This document shows, in pieces, positions 27,211-37,367 of a stretch of DNA of 64,000 bases (within the stretch, counting starts at the first letter, position 1; every line of letters begins with the position of its first letter). The DNA is from Anaerolineales bacterium (GTDB lineage: Bacteria > Chloroflexota > Anaerolineae > Aggregatilineales > UBA2796). The DNA is taken from assembly GCA_015075625.1 (NCBI GenBank), contig JABTTZ010000001.1, positions 1,364,001 through 1,428,000 on the forward strand, in the 5' to 3' direction. The notes beneath the pieces were generated by a model. The model was given only the letters and a program-made list of their open reading frames with translations, had not been told where the DNA came from and searched no databases. The position numbers were made by a program, and so were the translations under genes.

Positions 27211-28929
27211 TTACCCTCGGCGTTTGCCGGGGGTATAGGATTCAAGGATCGACCCTCCTATGAACTCTCGTAACAGCGAATCATCCGGCACAAACGAGGC
27301 ATCTGCCGGACGCACCCAGCGCAAGAAGGATAACAACCGCTTCGCCTCAACATAGTGCCACGTGGTTGGCTCAACCTGCCGCAACAGCGGCTCGGCTAAG
27401 GGGCGCAGCATGGCAAGCTCATAGGGCAGGCTGGAATTGAACATCACATCGGCGTGTTCTTGATAAGGAAAAATATTTCGTTTTTCCCCCCGCCGGACGC
27501 TCTCCCACCGGTTGATGGTATCCAGTGCGCTGTATCCCCGATGGGCGGCGTCGCGGACGATGCGGCGCAGCAAGCGTACATCGGTGGTTGGCACGCGGTT
27601 ATGGCGATCCAAATTCAACGCCGTCACCGCCGAAACGTAGAGCCGGAACACTTTATCCGCCGGAATATCGGGCAAAAGTTCTGGGTTCAAGCCGTGAATA
27701 CCCTCAGCTATAATAATCTGATCATCGTGCAAACGCACCACCTCACCAGGGACGGCTCGCCCTAGCTTGAAATCAAAATGGGGCAGCTGCACTTCATTTC
27801 CGGCGAAAAGTGCCTTCAAATCTATGTTCATCTGCGCCCGATCCAGCGCCCCCAGTGATTCAAAATCATAAGCGCCGAACTCATCACGCGGGGTATGCTC
27901 CCGATCCACAAAGTAATTGTCCATCGCCAGCGTAAAGGGGTGAATCCCATACGCCATGAGTTGGATCGCCAAACGCTTAGAAAATGTCGTCTTGCCCGCC
28001 GAGGAGGGTCCGGCAATCAGCACGAGGCGCAGCCCCTGTGCGTGCCGTGCGGCAATTTGGCTGGCAATTGCCCCCAAATAGCGGGAGTGAAGCGCCTCGG
28101 CAATGAGGACTTCTTCGCGCAGTTTCCCTTCCTCAATGGCACGGTTCAGCGTCCCAATATCGGCTAAGCCAATGACGTTACGCCAGGCTTTGTCTTGCTG
28201 GAAGGCCACCTCCAATTTATGAGAAGGCTCATAGGGATGCAGCCCATCGACAAATTCGGCGCGGGGGTAGACCAAAATGAAGCCTGCCTCCATCGGGTAT
28301 AGATCAAAGAGCGTCAGATAGCCTGTCGAAGGCACCATATAGCCAAAGAGGTAATCCACCTGCCCGCGCATCGTATATACAGTGAGGTAATCCTTATCCC
28401 GCGTGCGCAGCAGTCGCACCATGTCGTCATCGCCATGTTCGGTGAACCATGCCACCGCCTCGGCAAGGGGGATCGTCTTGCGCTCAAACGGCTCATCAGC
28501 AGCGACGATAGCGCTCATCTGCGCCCGAATCCGATCCAGTTCAGCGGCGGTGAAGTTCGGACGATTCAACGGTTCGCAGTAAAACCCCCCAGTGGGAATC
28601 GAATGTTCAACGGCGATTTTCACACCCGGAAAACATTCAGCGGCGGCGGTGATCAGCAAAAAGACGAGGGAACGGCGGTAGATTCGCCCCCCATCGCTAT
28701 CGCGCAGCGTAATCGGCTGAAGGGTCAGGTCACGGTTCACCGAATAAGTCAGTTCGGCAAGGTTGTTATCAATGATCCCGCCGAGGATAGGGCGGTTGGG
28801 GTGTCCGTTCGGATAGGCGGCATTCACATAATGGAGCAGCGGCGTCCCAATAGGGGCGCTGTACACTGCCCCATCAGGAAAAGTGACCCGCGCCTCACTA
28901 CGTGCCTCACTGTGGCTTACGGCGGTCAT
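27211..28929 (-). CDS. Uridine-kinase-like nucleoside kinase with N-terminal TGS/ThrRS-like domains
   Basis: 572 residues. The N-terminal part resembles the TGS (VTFPDGAVYSAPIGTPLLHY) and second additional (SAD) editing-type domains of threonyl-tRNA synthetase. The C-terminal half from about 300 is a P-loop kinase of the uridine kinase/phosphoribulokinase family, with Walker A GPSSAGKT (307-314), LAMDNYFVDRE and IIIAEGIHGLN. Such fusions are known, but their substrate is not well established; nucleoside phosphorylation is the family expectation. AAGGAAGG precedes the ATG by about ten bases. It may share a transcript with the histidine kinase gene 94 bp downstream. Confidence 0.84.
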   Translation of the reverse strand: MTAVSHSEARSEARVTFPDGAVYSAPIGTPLLHYVNAAYPNGHPNRPILGGIIDNNLAELTYSVNRDLTLQPITLRDSDGGRIYRRSLVFLLITAAAECFPGVKIAVEHSIPTGGFYCEPLNRPNFTAAELDRIRAQMSAIVAADEPFERKTIPLAEAVAWFTEHGDDDMVRLLRTRDKDYLTVYTMRGQVDYLFGYMVPSTGYLTLFDLYPMEAGFILVYPRAEFVDGLHPYEPSHKLEVAFQQDKAWRNVIGLADIGTLNRAIEEGKLREEVLIAEALHSRYLGAIASQIAARHAQGLRLVLIAGPSSAGKTTFSKRLAIQLMAYGIHPFTLAMDNYFVDREHTPRDEFGAYDFESLGALDRAQMNIDLKALFAGNEVQLPHFDFKLGRAVPGEVVRLHDDQIIIAEGIHGLNPELLPDIPADKVFRLYVSAVTALNLDRHNRVPTTDVRLLRRIVRDAAHRGYSALDTINRWESVRRGEKRNIFPYQEHADVMFNSSLPYELAMLRPLAEPLLRQVEPTTWHYVEAKRLLSFLRWVRPADASFVPDDSLLREFIGGSILESYTPGKRRG

Positions 28930-29017
28930 TTTAGACGTTCCTTCCTTTGCTCATCTCCATTATAGCGCCCTCGTTAAAGCAGGGCTGGCATAATTTCTCT
29001 AATGAGTATCTTCTAAA

Positions 29018-29046
29018 TTGACGATTTTGGCGCGGGAGAGTACAAT
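29018..29046 (+). promoter_or_regulatory. Probable sigma-70 promoter of the suf operon
   Basis: TTGACG and TACAAT with an exact 17-bp spacer, ending about 55 bp before sufC. No SufR/IscR-type operator was recognised around it. Confidence 0.7.
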
Positions 29047-29101
29047 CTGTAGAAGGTTTCAAGCATATCCCCCTAACCATTAGAGGAGCAATTTGATCAC
29101 C

Positions 29102-29875
29102 ATGTCTGCGGTGTTAGACATTCGGAATTTGCACGTCAGCGTCAACGACAAACCCATTCTGAAGGGCGTCACATTGACGGTGAAACAGGGCGAAGTACAC
29201 GCCCTTATGGGACGCAACGGATCGGGCAAAAGCACGCTGGCTTATGCCATCTTAGGACACCCCGCCTACGAAGTTACCGAAGGCGAAATCTACTTTGAGG
29301 GGCAAAATGTCCTAGAGATGGAGCCGGATGAGCGCAGCCGCGCCGGATTGTTCCTTGCCTTTCAATACCCAACAGCCATCCCCGGCGTCACGGTGGCGAA
29401 TTTCCTTCGCTCGGCAATCAATGCCCGCCGGAAGGCACTCAACCCGGAAGATAAGGGCATCAGCATTCCAGAGTTCCGCAAACTCTTGACGGGGAAAATG
29501 TCTTTCCTCAAGGTAGACCCTAGCTTTGCCGGACGTTACCTGAATGACGGCTTTTCGGGCGGGGAAAAGAAACGCGCCGAAATCCTGCAAATGGCAACCC
29601 TTGATCCCAAAATTGCCATCCTTGATGAGACGGACTCCGGCTTGGATATTGACGCCTTGCGCGTCGTTGCCGATGGTGTGAAATCGCTTATCGGGCCCAA
29701 CCTCGGCGTCTTGGTGATCACCCACTATGAGCAGTTCTTGAACTACATCCGACCTGAATTCGTCCATATCATGTTTGAGGGGCGAATTGTGGAAGAAGGC
29801 GGCTTCGACCTCGCCGAGAAAATCCAAGATCAGGGCTACGATTGGATCGCCGAGAAATACGCCGCCGTTAAGTAG
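29102..29875 (+). CDS. sufC: SufC, ATPase of the SUF Fe-S cluster assembly complex
   Basis: A 257-residue soluble ABC ATPase that drives SufBCD conformational change. Walker A GRNGSGKS is at 37-44, [10 protein letters not shown] is the SufC-typical Q-loop region, the signature FSGGEKKR is at 151-158, and Walker [13 protein letters not shown] is at about 171. I use the ATG at 29102, which gives the family start ([10 protein letters not shown]); a TTG at 29093 lies closer to GAGGAG and cannot be excluded. It is the first gene of sufC-sufB-sufD, with sufB starting 17 bp later. The cysteine desulfurase SufS and scaffold SufU are not in the window. Confidence 0.95.
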   Translation: MSAVLDIRNLHVSVNDKPILKGVTLTVKQGEVHALMGRNGSGKSTLAYAILGHPAYEVTEGEIYFEGQNVLEMEPDERSRAGLFLAFQYPTAIPGVTVANFLRSAINARRKALNPEDKGISIPEFRKLLTGKMSFLKVDPSFAGRYLNDGFSGGEKKRAEILQMATLDPKIAILDETDSGLDIDALRVVADGVKSLIGPNLGVLVITHYEQFLNYIRPEFVHIMFEGRIVEEGGFDLAEKIQDQGYDWIAEKYAAVK

Positions 29876-29892
29876 CAGAGGGGAAGGGCATC

Positions 29893-32800
29893 ATGACCGA
29901 CCAAACGAACGATCAAAGCCGCCAACTGGCGGAGATGAAAGACAACTACGACGAAAAGTATGGCTTCCATGTGACGGAAGACAACTACACCTTCAAGGCA
30001 AAAAAGGGCTTGAACCGCGCCGTTGTTGCCGAAATTTCAGAGATGAAGGGCGAACCCGCTTGGATGCGCGAGTTTCGCCTGAAATCCTTAGAGATTTTCG
30101 AGAAAAAGCCCATGCCCAAATGGGGCGGCGGTGGGCTGCTGGCGGAGATTGACTTCAACAACATTTTCTACTATGTGAAGGCAACCGACGGGCAGCAGCG
30201 CTCGTGGGACGATGTACCGGCAGAGATCAAGTACACCTTTGACCGCCTCGGCATTCCCGAAGCGGAACAAAAATTCCTCGCCGGAGCGGGGGCGCAGTTC
30301 GAGTCGGAGGTGGTCTACCACTCCATCCGCAAAGACCTTGAGGAAAAGGGCGTCATTTTTCTGGACACCGATGGGGCGCTGAAGGAATATCCTGATCTGT
30401 TCCGCGAACACTGGGCGACGGTCATCCCCCCAACGGATAACAAATTTGCCGCCCTCAACAGCGCGGTGTGGTCGGGTGGGTCGTTCATTTACGTCCCGAA
30501 GGGCGTCCATATCGAAATGCCCTTGCAGGCGTATTTCCGCATCAACACGGCGAACATGGGGCAGTTCGAGCGTACCCTGATCATCGTGGACGAAGGGGCG
30601 TCAGTTCATTATACGGAGGGCTGTTTACCTATTGGCGAACTCGTCAGCACGGGCGATAAATGGGTGAATATCGAAGCAGTACGCCCCGGCGATGCCGTCA
30701 TGGATAGTGACGGGATGCAGGGCGTTGTGAAGAGCGTCCGCACCCATAACTTCAAGGGCAACCTTGTTCAAATTCGCCCGCTTTCTGCCGGAAACACCTT
30801 CCAATTAACGCCTGAACATCCTGTGTTGGTTGTCAAGCGGAGCGCTGTCGCTGTGAAGCGGAAGGCGCGGGGTGATTGGAAGATCGAAGTTAATTCCAAG
30901 AAACTGATCGACAGCCGACCAGAATTCATTCCCGCAGGACAGCTTGAGGAGGGTGACTTCCTTGTTTTCCCCATTGCCAAGTTGACCCGCGAAAACCCGA
31001 TTTACACGCCCTCGGTCATGAAACTCTTAGGGTGGTATTTAGCCGAGGGGTCAGCCTATGTGCATAAGACCCTCAATCAAGCTGTTGTCAGCTTTAGCTT
31101 CAACATGGACGAGCGCGAGTACATTGACGAAGTGAAAGCGCTCATCCAAGAGATCACGGGGAAGCCCGCCATGGAGATCACTCAAGAGGATCGTCATGGG
31201 ACGGATGTCCGCGTCTATTCCCGCGAATTGATGGATTTGGTGATCCGTGAATGTGGTAAGGGTGCGGGCGAAAAGCACCTGAGCAAGGCAATCATGGAAT
31301 TGCCCGCCCCACTTCAAAACCACTTGCTGGATCGTTACTTCAAGGGTGACGGCAGCATCTATCTGAAGCGCAAGAATACGATGATCCGAGCCGCAACAAC
31401 CTCACAGGCGTTGGCGTGGCAACTTCAGGAACTTTTGGCGCGTCAGGGTCACTTTGCCACGATCAGTATACGCAAAGGCGGCAAAGATACCATTCTGGAA
31501 CGTGAGATCACCCGCCGCGACCAATATATCCTCTACTATTCGCCGGATAAACAGCAGAGCGAAGTCCGCCGCGCTGGAGATTACTTCCTTGTGCCGATCA
31601 AAGGCATCGAAGGGGTGCCGTATGATGGTCCCGTCTTCAATTTTGAATTGACCTCCGCCCCCAATGCCTATGTGACAAAGGGGTTTGCTGTCCATAACTG
31701 CACCGCACCGACTTATACTACCGACAGCCTCCACAGCGCCGTCGTTGAAATCGTCGTCAAGAAAGGCGGACGCGCCCGCTACACGACGATTCAAAATTGG
31801 TCGCCCAACGTCTATAACCTTGTCACCAAACGCGCCGCTGCCCACGAGGACGCCGTGATGGAATGGGTGGACGTGAATATTGGCTGTCTTGAGGAAGGCT
31901 CAACGGTTACAACACCCGAAGGGATTCGCGCCATTGAATCTCTAACTGCTGGGGATCAGGTCTTATCCTATGATGATAAGACCGGTCAGTTTGTGTTCCG
32001 CACGGTCTTGGCAAAGCGATTCTCTGGCTATCAACCAGTACACACGGTATCGGTTGGTAAACGGCAGTTGCGCGTAACGGCAAATCATCCTTTCTATTCA
32101 TTCACCTACAATCCCCACGTGCCACGTAAGCTAGGGCGTTATAACTTGGGTTATGTACGTGCGGATCACCTGAAAAAGGCGATTATTCCTCGTGTTTCCG
32201 TTGACTATGGTGTACCTCACCAACTTGAAATGCCAAGTCTTGAAACGCATTTCAAGATGAGCAACCAATATGCGCCTGATCTGACGGGTACACGGGTTCG
32301 TGAGACTCGCCTCATGGATGTAGAGTACACCAATGATGAGATCATGTGGCTGTTTGGTTACTGGATGGGTGATGGCGATATTCGATTCGCCGGCGGAAAA
32401 ACTGAGGGTGTAACGCCGTTCGCCACTGTCGGATTCTCTACCCCACGCACAGATCGCGCTCGTCCACATCTAATGGCAGCAATGGGTGCCGTTATTGATG
32501 CAGAACCTACTGAACGGGTGAATGGTTATCCTATCAAGTGGAATAGCAAAGAACTGGCTGAGTTTTTCCGTCTCAATGGTTTCGATGGAAAAGCAAAAGA
32601 TAAGCGCGTGCCTGCTTGGGTTTGGTCGCTGCCGGAATCGCAGCGCCTTGCCTTTATTGCTGGGTACTTGGATGCTGATGGCACACTACGTCAGCGAAGA
32701 TTCAGCATGAAATCGGTCAATCGTCCTATGCTAGAAGATATGGCGTCGCTGCTTGTCACACTCGGCATTACCTCACACCTCCATACCGAATTCAGCGAAC

Positions 32801-33624
32801 CTAAACGGGTGATGGTGATGGGACACGAAGTTACGGCACATGGGGCATATCGCTTAGAATTCCTAATCGATGAACGGTTCTTCCCCCATCTTAGCGAAAA
32901 CTTACGTCTGCGTGCGGCGAACGTCCCCCCACGAAAGACTGTCCATAATCGCACGGTTGGGCGCTCTGGAATCGAATTGAGTGACTCGGTTGAAATCGTC
33001 TCTGTAAATGTTTCCGAACCAAGCAGCGAACCCGTTCCTACATGGGATATTGAGGTGGAAGGGACAGGAAACTTTGTCTCGCAAGGCTTCATCGTCCACA
33101 ACTCCAAGCTGACCATGAAGTACCCCGCCATCTACTTGCTAGGCGAGGGGGCGCACGGCGAAGTCCTCTCCATTGCCTTTGCCGGCAAGGGGCAAACCCA
33201 AGACGCTGGCGCGAAGATCGTCCACGCTGCGCCGAACACCAGCAGTCAGGTGATCAGCAAATCGATCTCCATGCACGGCGGACGTTCCACCTATCGCGGC
33301 TTGTTGAAGGTCTACGAGGGGGCGGAAAACAGCAAATCAAACGTCGTCTGTGATGCCCTGCTCATGGATACGGAAAGCCGCACGGATACCTATCCCTCCA
33401 TCGAGATTGACGAAAAAGATGTCGTCATTGGGCATGAGGCGTCGGTGAGTAAGATCAGCGAGGATCAACTGTTCTACATGACCTCGCGGGGGATTCCCGA
33501 AGACAAAGCAAATGCCATGATCGTCAGCGGGTTCATTGAACCGGTGGCGAAGGAACTGCCCGCCGAATACAGCATCGAACTCTACCGCTTGGTACAGTTG
33601 CAGATGGAAGGCTCGGTGGGCTAA
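29893..33624 (+). CDS. sufB: SufB scaffold protein precursor interrupted by two inteins
   Basis: 1243 codons in one frame. After removal of two inteins (residues 244-602 and 665-1070) the exteins total 478 residues, the normal SufB length. Extein 1 (1-243) runs to [11 protein letters not shown]. Extein 2 (603-664) starts [18 protein letters not shown]. Extein 3 (1071-1243) starts [20 protein letters not shown] and holds the core beta-helix with [19 protein letters not shown]. SufB receives sulfur and builds the cluster with SufC and SufD. Protein splicing is needed twice for activity. The +1 residues are Cys603 and Ser1071, both suitable nucleophiles. Extein codons resemble those of neighbouring genes. 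Confidence 0.96.
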   Translation: MTDQTNDQSRQLAEMKDNYDEKYGFHVTEDNYTFKAKKGLNRAVVAEISEMKGEPAWMREFRLKSLEIFEKKPMPKWGGGGLLAEIDFNNIFYYVKATDGQQRSWDDVPAEIKYTFDRLGIPEAEQKFLAGAGAQFESEVVYHSIRKDLEEKGVIFLDTDGALKEYPDLFREHWATVIPPTDNKFAALNSAVWSGGSFIYVPKGVHIEMPLQAYFRINTANMGQFERTLIIVDEGASVHYTEGCLPIGELVSTGDKWVNIEAVRPGDAVMDSDGMQGVVKSVRTHNFKGNLVQIRPLSAGNTFQLTPEHPVLVVKRSAVAVKRKARGDWKIEVNSKKLIDSRPEFIPAGQLEEGDFLVFPIAKLTRENPIYTPSVMKLLGWYLAEGSAYVHKTLNQAVVSFSFNMDEREYIDEVKALIQEITGKPAMEITQEDRHGTDVRVYSRELMDLVIRECGKGAGEKHLSKAIMELPAPLQNHLLDRYFKGDGSIYLKRKNTMIRAATTSQALAWQLQELLARQGHFATISIRKGGKDTILEREITRRDQYILYYSPDKQQSEVRRAGDYFLVPIKGIEGVPYDGPVFNFELTSAPNAYVTKGFAVHNCTAPTYTTDSLHSAVVEIVVKKGGRARYTTIQNWSPNVYNLVTKRAAAHEDAVMEWVDVNIGCLEEGSTVTTPEGIRAIESLTAGDQVLSYDDKTGQFVFRTVLAKRFSGYQPVHTVSVGKRQLRVTANHPFYSFTYNPHVPRKLGRYNLGYVRADHLKKAIIPRVSVDYGVPHQLEMPSLETHFKMSNQYAPDLTGTRVRETRLMDVEYTNDEIMWLFGYWMGDGDIRFAGGKTEGVTPFATVGFSTPRTDRARPHLMAAMGAVIDAEPTERVNGYPIKWNSKELAEFFRLNGFDGKAKDKRVPAWVWSLPESQRLAFIAGYLDADGTLRQRRFSMKSVNRPMLEDMASLLVTLGITSHLHTEFSEPKRVMVMGHEVTAHGAYRLEFLIDERFFPHLSENLRLRAANVPPRKTVHNRTVGRSGIELSDSVEIVSVNVSEPSSEPVPTWDIEVEGTGNFVSQGFIVHNSKLTMKYPAIYLLGEGAHGEVLSIAFAGKGQTQDAGAKIVHAAPNTSSQVISKSISMHGGRSTYRGLLKVYEGAENSKSNVVCDALLMDTESRTDTYPSIEIDEKDVVIGHEASVSKISEDQLFYMTSRGIPEDKANAMIVSGFIEPVAKELPAEYSIELYRLVQLQMEGSVG
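30622..31698 (+). mobile_element. Intein 1 of SufB with LAGLIDADG homing endonuclease
   Basis: 359 residues inserted between YTEG and CTAP. The N-terminal splicing block begins [11 protein letters not shown] (Cys at 30622), block B is LTPEHPVLV (TxxH) and the C-terminal blocks are [13 protein letters not shown] and GFAVHN, ending in the required Asn. Two dodecapeptide motifs, [12 protein letters not shown] and [13 protein letters not shown], mark a LAGLIDADG endonuclease. The first motif has Glu (AEG) where many active enzymes have Asp, which is still an acidic residue. Confidence 0.93.
31885..33102 (+). mobile_element. Intein 2 of SufB with LAGLIDADG homing endonuclease
   Basis: 406 residues inserted between VNIG and SKLT. 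It starts [13 protein letters not shown], block B is [10 protein letters not shown] (TxxH) and it ends [16 protein letters not shown] plus IVHN before Ser1071. Both endonuclease motifs look intact: [13 protein letters not shown] and [13 protein letters not shown]. To the eye the DNA is richer in A/T at third codon positions than the exteins, consistent with later acquisition than intein 1. Confidence 0.93.
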
Positions 33625-33641
33625 GAAACCCATAGGACTTC

Positions 33642-33669
33642 ACGGGCGACCTGCTACAGCGTCGCCCGT
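33642..33669 (+). terminator. Hairpin between sufB and sufD
   Basis: ACGGGCGAC and GTCGCCCGT pair over 9 bp around a ten-base loop, followed by TGAATGATCTT. There is no U-tract, so it may be an RNA-stability or attenuation hairpin rather than a full terminator, given that sufD follows on the same strand. Confidence 0.55.
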
Positions 33670-33744
33670 TGAATGATCTTGTTGGGGCAACTCTTTCTGT
33701 GCTGAACACTCTATAACCACGCAAAAAAGGATAACGTACTACCT

Positions 33745-35103
33745 GTGACCGTCCGTACCCGCAGCAAAACAAACGCGCCGCTGCTCACCCGTGAACACGT
33801 AGAGTCACTGAGCGCGGCGAAGAACGAACCGGCATGGCTCACCGAAGCACGCCTCGGCGCGTGGGAACTCTACAGCCTACTGCCGATGCCGGGTTTAAGC
33901 CTTGAAGAATGGCGTCGCTCCGATTACACAACGATTCGGTGGGACGATGCCAGCGCCATTCAATCTCTTCACACGGTGAGCGGCGCGGGCGCAGAGGCAA
34001 TCCCTGCCGAAAACCTCCGCCCCCTCATTGGTGATGCCCAAAGTGGGTTGATCGCCGCTGTTGATGGGCGAATCGTCCAGCATGAATTGGACAGCGCCTT
34101 GACGAAACAAGGGGTGATCTTCACCGATCTCGATACTGCCGTCCGCGAACACCCCGACCTGATCCGCCATAACCTGATGACGAAGGCGGTCACTCCGGGC
34201 GATGGCAAGTTTGCCGCGCTGCACGCCGCCCTTTGGACGCACGGCGTATTCCTCTACGTCCCGAAGGGGCGGATGGTCGAAGTCCCCCTTCACAGCATTT
34301 TCTACAATACTGGCGCGGGGCTGACTCTAGGGCATGTTCTCGTCGTCGTTGAAGAAGGGGCGGCAGTGACCTTCGTTCACGAATACCTATCCGCGCCGGA
34401 TGTGCCAACCCACATGGCATCGGTGGGAATGACCGAACTGCTTGTTGGCGAAGGCGCTAATTTGCGCTATGTTGCCCTTCAAGATTACGCCCGAAATGTT
34501 TATGATTTTCGCCACGAACGCGCCCGTGTTGCCCGTGATGGGCAGCTTGATTGGGTCAGTGGGACGATGGGGGCGCATTTCACGAAACAGTTTGCCGAGA
34601 TCGAACTTGACGGCGCTGGCGCGTATGGGCGTATGTCTGGGTTGTTCTTTGCCGATACGAATCAGTTCATGGATCACGACACACAGCAGAATCACAACGC
34701 GCCCCATACAACGAGCGATCTTTTATTCAAAGGGGCGCTGAAGGATGAGGCACGCTGTGTTTGGCAAGGTATGATTCGGGCGCAGCCCGGGGCGCAAAAG
34801 ACGAACGGCTTTCAGGCAAACCGCAACTTGGTGTTGAGTCAGTCAGCACGCGCCGACAGCATCCCGGGGTTGGAGATTCTGGCGGATGATCTGCGCTGCA
34901 CCCATGCGGCGACGATCAGCCGTTTGGAAGATGAACCCGTTTTCTATTTGGAAAGTCGCGGTCTGCCGAAACGTGATGCCGAACGGTTGTTGGTGATGGG
35001 CTTTTTTGATCCCATCATGGAGCGCATCCCCTTTGAGGAAGTACGCGGACGGCTCTCCGCGCACATTGAGGCAAAACTTCTGGCTGTGCCGGAACTCGCC
35101 TAG
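33745..35103 (+). CDS. sufD: SufD, SUF complex subunit
   Basis: A 452-residue SufB/D-family protein. The N-terminal helical domain (MPGLSLEEWRRSDYTTIRW) is followed by the beta-helix, with VEEGAAVTFVHEYLSAP, QDYARNVYDF, SDLLFKGALKDEARCVWQG and AQKTNGFQANRNLVLS, and a C-terminal helical segment with YLESRGLPKRDAERLLVMGF. It pairs with SufB and SufC. Its conserved loops lack inserts, unlike its intein-bearing paralogue. Translation starts at a GTG; AAAAAAGG lies about 14 bases upstream, a loose ribosome site. The 120-bp gap from sufB contains a hairpin. Confidence 0.93.
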   Translation: MTVRTRSKTNAPLLTREHVESLSAAKNEPAWLTEARLGAWELYSLLPMPGLSLEEWRRSDYTTIRWDDASAIQSLHTVSGAGAEAIPAENLRPLIGDAQSGLIAAVDGRIVQHELDSALTKQGVIFTDLDTAVREHPDLIRHNLMTKAVTPGDGKFAALHAALWTHGVFLYVPKGRMVEVPLHSIFYNTGAGLTLGHVLVVVEEGAAVTFVHEYLSAPDVPTHMASVGMTELLVGEGANLRYVALQDYARNVYDFRHERARVARDGQLDWVSGTMGAHFTKQFAEIELDGAGAYGRMSGLFFADTNQFMDHDTQQNHNAPHTTSDLLFKGALKDEARCVWQGMIRAQPGAQKTNGFQANRNLVLSQSARADSIPGLEILADDLRCTHAATISRLEDEPVFYLESRGLPKRDAERLLVMGFFDPIMERIPFEEVRGRLSAHIEAKLLAVPELA

Positions 35104-35157
35104 TCTATACACCGCTGAAAGGCTCATCCGAAATTAGGCTGCCTGTCGGTTTTGTCG

Positions 35158-35179
35158 GGGCGACCACGCGGGGTCGCCC
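35158..35179. terminator. Hairpin after sufD (R3-type)
   Basis: GGGCGACC-ACGCGG-GGTCGCCC, followed by CTTTCCTTCC, lies between the convergent sufD and the next gene. It resembles the GTAGGGGCG hairpin family (R3). Confidence 0.6.
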
Positions 35180-35196
35180 GCTTTCCTTCCCCACCG

Positions 35197-36321
35197 TTAG
35201 GGCAGCAAAAATACAATATCCTGCATTTGCGCCAGAGTCACCCACGCCACATCCGTTTGTTCGGGGACTAATGCCGTTACCACCGCCACTGCTTTCCCAT
35301 TTGCTTGGATGACATTCGCGCTGAAGCCCCACCCGGCAAAGACCGTGCGGAGCGGCTCGTTCAGGCTGCGGTACACGTTCAGCCGCTCCACAAGGGCGCT
35401 GGCGGCAGCGCTGGCGGCGTTCCCATCGTCATACACGGCGGCAACGGTCAGCAAGCGCCCGCTGCTTGTCCAACTGTAGCCTATCCCCGCTGCCCCATAC
35501 GCCGGTAGGCTGTTGGTAATTCCCAACCGATCTGCCGAAAGCCCGCTGGCGGCAAGCGCTTGGGGGAGCGCCTCGTCTGACAGCCAATTCCCACCATACA
35601 AGACGGCGCTTAACAGCACCGCATCGGGGGCGGCACTGCTGCCCATGAGGGCTGTCGCCAATGCCGCATAACTTGGATCGCTGCTGATTGCCCCTCGCCC
35701 ATTCAGGGCGGCATTCAGCGCGGCGGTGGTGGAGGCAGCGAAAACTTCCCGCCCGTTGAGCAGAACGCGGTTATAGCGCCCTCCCGTCAACTGCGCGGCA
35801 AAGCCCGAACTCGTATCGCCATCCCCCCCAAAGGCAAAGACATTTTGCCCGGCAATGTTCACTGGCTGATAGCCTAACCCGCTGAGCGCCCCACCCATCC
35901 CATTCGCATCAAAGGTCGTCCCCATCTGGATAATGGCATATTGGTCGGCGGCTTCCGCCCCAATGGTGACCTCATACTCAATGGTAAAGGGGTTCAGCCC
36001 AAAGCTCTGCGCCCATGTCACGGGGTCTTGGACGCCTGAATAGGGCGAATAGTAGACCTGCTGACCATATTCAAGAAGGTACTGGATGCGCTGCGCCGGG
36101 GGCAGTGACTCAATATCGGCGGCGCTCGTCACCGAAACCTGCAACAAGCGTTTGAGATCGCCCGGAGCGCTGTACCAAATCACCGTTCGGGCGGTGGGTG
36201 TATCAAGAACACGGTTGAGCATTGCCCCTAGCCCGCTTTGGGCGGTGGTCAGAACGGGGGGCAGGGCAAAGATCGCCGCACTGGAAAACAAAAGAATCAC
36301 CCCAAAAATGGTCTTGCGCAT
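35197..36321 (-). CDS. Exported protein of unknown function
   Basis: 374 residues with a clear N-terminal signal (MRKTIFGVILLFSSAAIFA) and no other membrane helix. The mature part is Ala/Gly/Ser-rich, with motifs such as VYYSPYSGVQDPVTWAQSFG and a repeated YAALATALMGSSAAPDAVLL style of secondary structure. I do not recognise a domain. It starts 23 bp after the next leftward gene (LysM-LTD) ends, suggesting one transcript, and it is convergent with sufD. Confidence 0.68.
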   Translation of the reverse strand: MRKTIFGVILLFSSAAIFALPPVLTTAQSGLGAMLNRVLDTPTARTVIWYSAPGDLKRLLQVSVTSAADIESLPPAQRIQYLLEYGQQVYYSPYSGVQDPVTWAQSFGLNPFTIEYEVTIGAEAADQYAIIQMGTTFDANGMGGALSGLGYQPVNIAGQNVFAFGGDGDTSSGFAAQLTGGRYNRVLLNGREVFAASTTAALNAALNGRGAISSDPSYAALATALMGSSAAPDAVLLSAVLYGGNWLSDEALPQALAASGLSADRLGITNSLPAYGAAGIGYSWTSSGRLLTVAAVYDDGNAASAAASALVERLNVYRSLNEPLRTVFAGWGFSANVIQANGKAVAVVTALVPEQTDVAWVTLAQMQDIVFLLP

Positions 36322-36389
36322 AGTATGTCTCCGCTACTTACCTCACCGGCGTTCTCTGTGTGGCTTGTTTAACCATAACCCCTGCTCTG

Positions 36390-37367
36390 TTAGCCCCCCG
36401 ACTGTGTGGGTGTTGGGACAAACGCGCCGCTGGGCGTTGGTAGTGCCGAGAGGGGCGCATTAAACTGAACATTCCCTTCGCCATCGACAATCGTGATTGA
36501 CTGTCCGGCGTCGTCCCAGACCGCCTCCCCCAACCCCCAAAAGAGTGCAAGGGGTGTATTTTCCCCCGCCCGCGTGAAGACAATCACCCGTCCGCCATCA
36601 AACAAGCCGACATCGGGAAAGGTAAATACTTTCCCCCCTGCCTCGCGGATTGTCCAACCGCTGAGGTCAACCATGCCCCCGCTCACATTGCGCAGTTCAA
36701 CACCCTCAGCGGTGATGTCGCCGGGGTTGAGAATCTGCATGACCTCCAAGCGCATGCCGTCCGTTACGGCGGGTGCGGTGGTTGAGGTGGCTATGGGTGT
36801 TGGGGTTGGGGTGCGCGTGGGCGATGGCTGACGTGTTTCGGTTGGAGCGGGAAGCCCGCAGCCTGCAACAGGAATAATGATCTTCTGCCCCACTTGGAGG
36901 CGCGTCACATCGCGTTCGGTCAGTTTGTTTGCCCGCATAATATCGTCTACGGTCACCCCGAATGTGGGCGCCACCCGCCCCAAAATATCCCCTTGCTTGA
37001 TGATATACACAGGGCAGCCGCTCTCATCGGTGGGAACGGGGGTGGGCGTTTCGATCACCCCAATGTTGGGGGGCAAAAGGGAGGGATCGAGCGTTGGAAG
37101 AGGGTTTGCGCCGCCTGAGCCATCGGCGGTGGGTTGGAGGACAATCCCCGATGGCGTGAGGGGGGGCGTCGCCGTGACGACGATAAAGACAGTGTTCGGG
37201 GTGACATTTGGATCGGGCGTGGCGGTGATTACAACGGGCAAAACGCGCTGTGCGGGTGTTGGCTGTGCAGCGCGGCGGGCGTCATAAATGAGTATTACCC
37301 CAGAGGTGGCGAGGATAGAAACTACCGCCGTAAGCACAAGCCACCCGCCTAAAGACCGTCGCTGCAC
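36390..37367 (-). CDS. Membrane-anchored LysM and lamin-tail domain protein
   Basis: 325 residues. A basic start and one hydrophobic helix (LVLTAVVSILATSGVILI, about 10-27) look like a signal anchor. A linker with Pro/Thr runs (TPTPVPTDESGCP) precedes a LysM domain (CPVYIIKQGDILGRVAPTFG, then LQVGQKIIIP) that should bind glycan chains. After a second Pro/Thr stretch comes a lamin-tail-like domain (VELRNVSGGMVDLSGWTIRE). This points to cell-envelope localisation. The 1417-residue protein at 41357 also begins with a lamin-tail domain. Function beyond binding is unknown. Confidence 0.75.
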   Translation of the reverse strand: MQRRSLGGWLVLTAVVSILATSGVILIYDARRAAQPTPAQRVLPVVITATPDPNVTPNTVFIVVTATPPLTPSGIVLQPTADGSGGANPLPTLDPSLLPPNIGVIETPTPVPTDESGCPVYIIKQGDILGRVAPTFGVTVDDIMRANKLTERDVTRLQVGQKIIIPVAGCGLPAPTETRQPSPTRTPTPTPIATSTTAPAVTDGMRLEVMQILNPGDITAEGVELRNVSGGMVDLSGWTIREAGGKVFTFPDVGLFDGGRVIVFTRAGENTPLALFWGLGEAVWDDAGQSITIVDGEGNVQFNAPLSALPTPSGAFVPTPTQSGG

